A program made the position numbers and the translations under genes. A DNA stretch of 64,000 nucleotides from Cavenderia fasciculata. Taxonomy: Eukaryota > Evosea > Eumycetozoa > Acytosteliales > Cavenderiaceae. The notes beneath the pieces are model-generated. The model ran no database searches and was not told the DNA's origin. It was given only the letters and a program-made list of their open reading frames with translations. Below, in pieces: positions 59,223 to 64,000 of the stretch (the first letter of the stretch is position 1; every line of letters begins with the position of its first letter). The DNA lies in contig NW_004457624.1 in the NCBI RefSeq assembly GCF_000203815.1, positions 434,001-498,000 on the forward strand, read 5' to 3'.

Positions 59223-60640
59223 TTATGTTTTGTTGTTGAAAATTCTGTCAAGTCCGGTCACTAAAAAAGCAGAGAATGGATCTTTATCCTTTTCCAAAAG
59301 AGAGAAAAGATATTGAAATCTATAAAAGATATCCACATTGAATGAGAATATATTTTCTTCTAAATTATCCAATATCTCTGCTTGGAGACCACCTCTGATT
59401 AAGGGAGGATGAACATAATCCTTGATACCAGTGGTTTGAAAGGTGATTAGTGTCGCAATCAAGACATACATTCTCAAATGGAATGATCATTCTGTATTTT
59501 GTGGAGTTCTTCAGTGGGTAAAGCGATACGTCCCATCTTGTCGATTGCGGATTCAACCGTTTCTCGAGAATCCATGATTTTTTTCAATTCCACAGGTTTG
59601 GAATTCTTGTTGTAGTTTTCTACTACATAACATATAATCAATTTACATAACTTGATGATATTATTAGGTTGTTCTTTAGTTGCTGGATACTTGGTTGTAC
59701 TATACTTTCTGATGGTATTGTTGAGCAGGTAGTTGGTCATCTTTTCCTTGTCCCAAACTACTTGGTTTTGACTGTCGACCATACCATAGTAGTTATTGTA
59801 AGTGTACTGGATTTTGGTTCCAAGGTCGGATGATTACGTGGAATCTCCTTGTTCATCTTGACCAAAGTTTCCTTGACAAAGTTGGGTAGAGTGCCACGTC
59901 CAAATCTTGGAATACCAGTAACATAGGCAGAAACTACAAGCAAAGCTGCCATGATTCGATACGATGGTGGAAGACGTGTATGCAACTCTTTAAAAGATTC
60001 CGATGAAATAATGTTGAATGCATTTTCAAAATCCACCTTTCCATTCCCACTGAGTTTCATAGTTTTAAATATTTGTCTGGGTCTGGTTGAATAGCCAACT
60101 TGTTGGAAAAAGCAACGAAAAGAAGAGGTTCATCAGCCTTGTTACTTGAAGTATTGCATGAACCTCTAACAAAACCAGCATGTTTGAGGTATTGTCCTAG
60201 TATAGCTTCATCCCATGGTTTAGAGGTATCAACACCCTCTACATCAACTACATTACCATAGTTGTATTTGAAGTTGTGTTCATCATTGATTCCTTCAAAA
60301 ATTTCCCCAGGTTGTATAACAGGAATATTAACATTTCTTATTCTATTTTCCTTTGGTACTTTTTTCTTTTTTTTCTTTTTCTCCTGTATTGTTTTCTTTG
60401 ATGTTCAAAAAAAGATATATTGTTATTACAATTAAAGATAATATTAGATCTAATCAATATAAAAAAACAAATATAATCTACACTTACACTTTAGTAGTTG
60501 AGGTTGAAGTTGAAGAAGTTGAAGTAGTTGAAGAAGAAGATTGTTGATCATTATCATTGATTGGTACTTGATCAACTTTGTTGACGAAATCAATATTATC
60601 TTTTAAATTGTTGTTGTTGTTAATGTTGTTAGACGTTGCT
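59223..60640 (-). pseudogene. Tandem-family copy P, degenerate
   Basis: Exon 1 (about 60632-60490) aligns with that of copy K, but its start ATG is ACG (AACGTCTAACAAC). Exon 2 reads VIQPGEIFEGINDEHN, YNYGNVVDVEGVDTSKPW, GFVRGSCNTSSNKA, then loses frame near 60065, 59830 (after IPRNHP) and 59480 (after GRIALP), each part matching the family in its own frame. The C-terminal part ends in a longer, unusual tail (FSAFLVTGLDRIFNNKT). Pseudogene with a lost start and at least three shifts. Confidence 0.8.
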
Positions 60641-60963
60641 TTTTTGATAGTAATGTTATTACAAATAAATAGATAAATAATATATATATATAATTGTGTA
60701 ACACAACTGATGATGATGATGAACAACAAAGACCGTGCCTTTTTGGAGTTTTCAGCCAAAAAAAACAAATCCTCAAATAATCATCCTCAAGAAGATTCTT
60801 AATAGGAATATAAATCATTTTAGTTTGATGGAAAGTGATTTAATCATCAATGTGTGTATTGATCAAAATTTATTAAAATATTGTTTGTATAAGTGAAATA
60901 ATAATTTCAAATGATTTAAAAGTCATTATTGCTGATTATATTTGGAGTGTGATATATATAATA
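60641..60963. other. Spacer between copies P and Q
   Basis: AT-rich with a (TA)n stretch near 60681-60692 and 60953-60962. No coding signal. Confidence 0.45.
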
Positions 60964-62297
60964 TTAAAATTCATCAAGATACATATCATCCATAATTTCA
61001 AAAAGAATACGAATGCAATGATTAATATCAATACAAGCATCCAAATTAAAATGAGGGAATTCTAAATTATTCAATATCTCTTGTTTCAAGCAACCATCGA
61101 TCAATGGAGGGTACACAAATTCCTGGACACCTGTCTCAAATGCAATGATTGTAACAGAAAGAACTAACCTTTTCATATATCTTGTCCACATGGCTTGTGT
61201 TTTCCATTCTTGTATAGCCATACGACCCATATAATCAATTGCAGAATCAACAGTCAAAGTTTTATCGTATGGATTGTGCGTAGGAATGATATTTGAGTTT
61301 TTGATGATAAACAAGGTAATCAAAGTAGCAATTTTGTTGATTCTTTTGAGATTTGATGGTGTTGCTGGATGTTTGGTGGTAGAGTATTGTCTAATTGTGT
61401 TTGTTTGTAGGTATTGTATCAAATTGGTCTTGTCCCATACAACTTTTAATTGTTGATCTGCTAGGCCATAGTATTGATGGTAGGTAGATTGGATCTTGAT
61501 AATAAGGTCAGGATGGTCACGTGGAATCTCTTGGTTCTTGACAGATCGAGCTTGACAGTGTCAGGGAGCGAACCACGAGCATATCCAGGTAGACCCATTA
61601 CATATGCAGCCACTACAAGGTACGATGCCATCTTATAAAATGAAGGTGGTAGACTTGGTTGTAGGACAGCTCTGGATCCAATCAAGTTGAATGCATTGTC
61701 CAAGTCGTTCATTCCATTTCCTGTCAGTTCCAGACATAATAATTTACCGCCATCTTTTGATAACATTGACAATAACTTTGATGCAAATTTAATGTATATT
61801 GGAGTGATATCTGCTTTGTTTCTTGGAGTGTTTCCTGAACCTCTTACAAACCCAGCATCAGATAGGAATTGACCAACAGTATCTTCAGTCCATGGTTTAG
61901 AGGTATCAACCTTTACATCTACAACATTACCATAGTTTATTTTTTGTTCAGGTTCATCATCAGTTGCTAAAGTTTCCTTTTGTATCTTTTTATTCTTTTT
62001 CTTTTTCTTTTTCTTCTTTTTTTCTTCCGATTGTATTCTAAAATCAATTGTATTGTATATTTGTTAGTATCAATCATTCAATTAAAGATGATCAACTTTT
62101 TTAAACATACAAATTTGTTGTAGTAGTTGAAGTTGCTTGATCTTGAATGTTTTTAATGACTAAATAACTCTTTTCATTGTTATCGTCATCTTTGTTGTAA
62201 GAGTCACTAGTTTGTTGATAATGATGATATCTAAAAACATGATTTTCTTTTTTTTGTAATTTACTATTTCATCATCTTTTATATTATTGGTATTCAT
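60964..62297 (-). pseudogene. Tandem-family copy Q, nearly whole
   Basis: Exon 1 starts at 62297 (MNTNNIKDDEIVNYKKKK) and has a shift in an A-run near 62240; the normal second half (NNEKSYLVIKNIQDQATSTTTTN) reaches a standard donor. Exon 2 (from about 62039) is open through IQSEEKKKK, KINYGNVVDVKVDTSKPW (the EPG..GINDE part is missing), GNTPRNKADITPIYIKFASK, LPPSFYKM, GYARGSLPDTVK. A one-base shift near 61545 follows, then the C-terminal half is open (LIQYLQTNTIRQYSTTK, GRMAIQEW, VYPPLIDG). Two small lesions; recently dead or affected by base errors. Confidence 0.75.
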
Positions 62298-62527
62298 TGT
62301 TATTTGTTTGTGTTGAATGAACTACTACAATAAAATAAAAAAAGGAACAAGGATCATCACACCATGTTGAGTTTTTTGTGTTGGCTTTTTAATTTTTCTT
62401 TTGGTGATATTCTAAATCAAGTGTACTTTGATAAATACTAAAGTATGGAGGCACAGATAACTTTTTTTATTATTATTTATGTTTCTTTTAAATATCAATC
62501 ATGGTTATATAAATTTTAATTAAAATT

Positions 62528-63490
62528 TATTTTTCTCTAACGATGTTTGCAAGAGTTCCAAAGATACCTTCAATATCATTTGTAGTACCGACTTGATAAT
62601 GGGTACATTCTAGATTGTTCAATATTTCTTTTTTCAAGAAACCATAAATGGTGGATGAACAGGAGCCTTGGAGATACCTTTCTCAAATGCGGCAAGTGTG
62701 GTGACAAGAGTGTAGATTCTCAATTCAAAAGTCCAAGGCTCCTCCAAATCCCAGTATTTTAATACCATGCGACCCATAAAGTCTAGTGCCACTTTGACCG
62801 GTTGATTACGAATCTCCTCCAACGATTTGCCCAATAACAACATCTCTTCATAATTATCCAAGTGCTTGAAGATAAAACAGACAACCATTTGAGAAAGAGC
62901 GATGATTCTTTGAAAATTTTGTTGGGATTGTGGAAATTTGGTGGTGCTATATTTTCTGACACTGTTATGTTGGAGGTAGTTTGACATCTTGTCCTTGTCC
63001 CAGACAACCAATCTTAGTTGTTCAGCTTGACCATGGTATTTGTGGTAAAAGTATTTGATCTTGGCAATGAGGTCAGAATGGTTACGTGGTATCTATGCGT
63101 TCATCTTGACCAGGTGTTCTTGATAATGTCGGGAGGATCACCACGAGCGTATCCAGGGATACCCATTACATATGCAGCAGTGACGAGTAAACTTGCAATG
63201 AGGGTAGGTGGAGTTCAATACAAATTATTTTACCTTGTTTTTTTGGTACAATGGACAACAATTTTGATGCAAATTTAATGTAGAATGGTGTAATCTCTGC
63301 CTTGTTACTTGCAGTGTTTCCTGAACCTCTAATAAAACCAGCATTATTCAAGTATTGTCCAACTGTAGCTTCATTCCATTTCTTTTGAGTATCAACCTTT
63401 ACATTGATTCGTTGTATTCAGGTTCAACTTCATCTACTAAAACTGTTGCTGTCTTTTTCTTTTTCTTTTTCTTCTTCTTCTTTTCTGTTC
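62528..63490 (-). pseudogene. Tandem-family copy R, degenerate
   Basis: Pieces in order: a Lys tract (about 63480-63440), INVKVDTQKKWNEATVGQYL, NNAGFIRGSGNTASNKAE, then a break with loss of about 40 codons near 63220, the GYARGD/IIKNTW region out of frame, VVWDKDKMSNYLQHNSVRKY, GRMVLKYW, AAFEKGISKAPVHPPF, and after another shift GFLKKEILNNLECTHYQ to the end. No first exon was found upstream. Pseudogene with several lesions. Confidence 0.78.
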
Positions 63491-63599
63491 ATTGTATAAT
63501 AAACATTCTAAAGATAGAATGAATAATAATATAAATATAAAAGATTCAGTCAACAAAGTAGAAATATGGTGATGATATAAAGTATAATAATCATAATCG

Positions 63600-63692
63600 T
63601 TACTACAATGAAAATGATCGTCGTTATTTAGTATTTAAAGATGTTCAAGACCAAACTACCTCAACTGCCTCTACTCCCACTCCTGCTAATGT
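63600..63692 (+). pseudogene. Orphan first exon of the tandem family on the opposite strand
   Basis: Plus-strand sequence reads NENDRRYLVFKDVQDQTTST then ASTPTPANV and ends in GT|GTATGA, the usual exon-1 donor. It resembles the second half of exon 1 of copy Q (NNEKSYLVIKNIQDQATST). No exon 2 follows; instead copy S, on the other strand, begins its 3' end at 63755. Confidence 0.65.
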
Positions 63693-63754
63693 GTATGATA
63701 CATAATAAGATACTATCTACATCTTCATTGTTCTCCTTTAGGTTATTTATTTAT

Positions 63755-64000
63755 TTAGAAATCAAAAATACCATTTAGATAGTAATAAATATCATGGAAA
63801 CATTCATTAATATCACCATCATCCATACGTAAGTGGGGAAATTCCAAGTTGTTAAGTATCTCTTGCTTGAGGTATCCATCGATCAATGGAGGATAGACAA
63901 AATGGGAGATACCAGTTTGAAATGCGATAAGTGATACAGCAAGAGTGTAATTCTTCATAAAAAAGGCATAGTGTTGTCGTGAATTCCAATATCGGATGGC
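63755..64000 (-). CDS. Tandem-family member S, C-terminal end only (continues beyond the window)
   Basis: The frame is open from the window edge: AIRYWNSRQHYAFFMKNYTL, VSLIAFQTGISHFVYPPLIDGY over two blocks, KQEILNNLEFPHLRMDDGDINE, ending NGIFDF. This matches the last about 80 residues of the family with no lesion seen. The upstream part lies outside, so its state is unknown. It shows that the cluster goes on past 64,000. Confidence 0.8.
   Translation of the reverse strand, partial: AIRYWNSRQHYAFFMKNYTLAVSLIAFQTGISHFVYPPLIDGYLKQEILNNLEFPHLRMDDGDINECFHDIYYYLNGIFDF

Noticed and set aside
33489-64000. Idea that the tandem family derives from a viral nucleoprotein or another captured viral gene
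   Set aside because: No motif I know of such proteins is matched; all copies keep the same intron and tandem layout of host genes. Left as unknown host family.
64-64000. CRISPR arrays, bacterial operons, ribosome binding sites
   Set aside because: The DNA is plainly eukaryotic with introns in most genes; no spaced repeats of CRISPR type were seen.

Overview
The window looks like nuclear DNA of a dictyostelid social amoeba. It is very AT-rich, with short introns (about 50-110 bases, GTATGT/GTAAGT...TTTAG) and coding regions rich in Asn, Gln, Ser and Thr homopolymers. Several recognisable genes are typical of the group: a ComC-type EGF protein, a NoxA-type NADPH oxidase and an 8-kDa myosin I light chain. 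I cannot name the species from sequence alone; gene products are named by family recognition, not by a search.

Positions 1-33,040 hold ordinary single-copy genes in both orientations: the 3' end of a ComC-like adhesion protein with an in-frame TAG, a mitochondrial lipoate octanoyltransferase, a membrane protein with a C2H2 finger, NADPH oxidase A, a membrane-anchored small heat shock protein, the nucleoporin Nup214 (five exons, about 2035 residues), a secreted BP74-like protein, a one-lobe myosin light chain, a nine-exon protein of unknown function (about 1150 residues), a TBC Rab-GAP, an Mpo1-like dioxygenase, a secreted propeller-like protein with strong codon bias, a PAQR receptor and a NADAR/YbiA-type N-glycosidase. 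I spliced these by hand from donor/acceptor sites and reading phase.

From about 33,490 to the right edge (over 30 kb) nearly everything belongs to one tandem family that I do not recognise. A typical copy has a short variable Ser/Thr-rich first exon, one phase-2 intron after codons such as AAT-GT, a second exon that opens with Thr/Ser and then a Lys tract, and a core of about 320 residues. Core landmarks are YNYGNVIDV, LPPSY, GFGRG, KMNKEIPR, VVWDK, IRKYSTTRYPPT, GRMA and LLAFQTG..NYVYPPLIDG. I count eight copies with open frames (one ending early), one copy cut by the window edge, two broken by one or a few changes, six clearly decayed copies and four small relics, on both strands. Two copies carry membrane segments (one C-terminal, one N-terminal). 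Two neighbours form a 1.75 kb direct duplication whose 5' two thirds are nearly identical while the 3' third has diverged, as gene conversion would leave.

A decayed, unidentified gene or mobile-element remnant lies at about 36.2-37.7 kb inside the cluster. No tRNA, rRNA, CRISPR or intact transposon was seen. The tandem family is the best candidate for an undescribed system: its modular first exon, birth-and-death turnover and conversion are what one sees in recognition or defence families, but its function is unknown.
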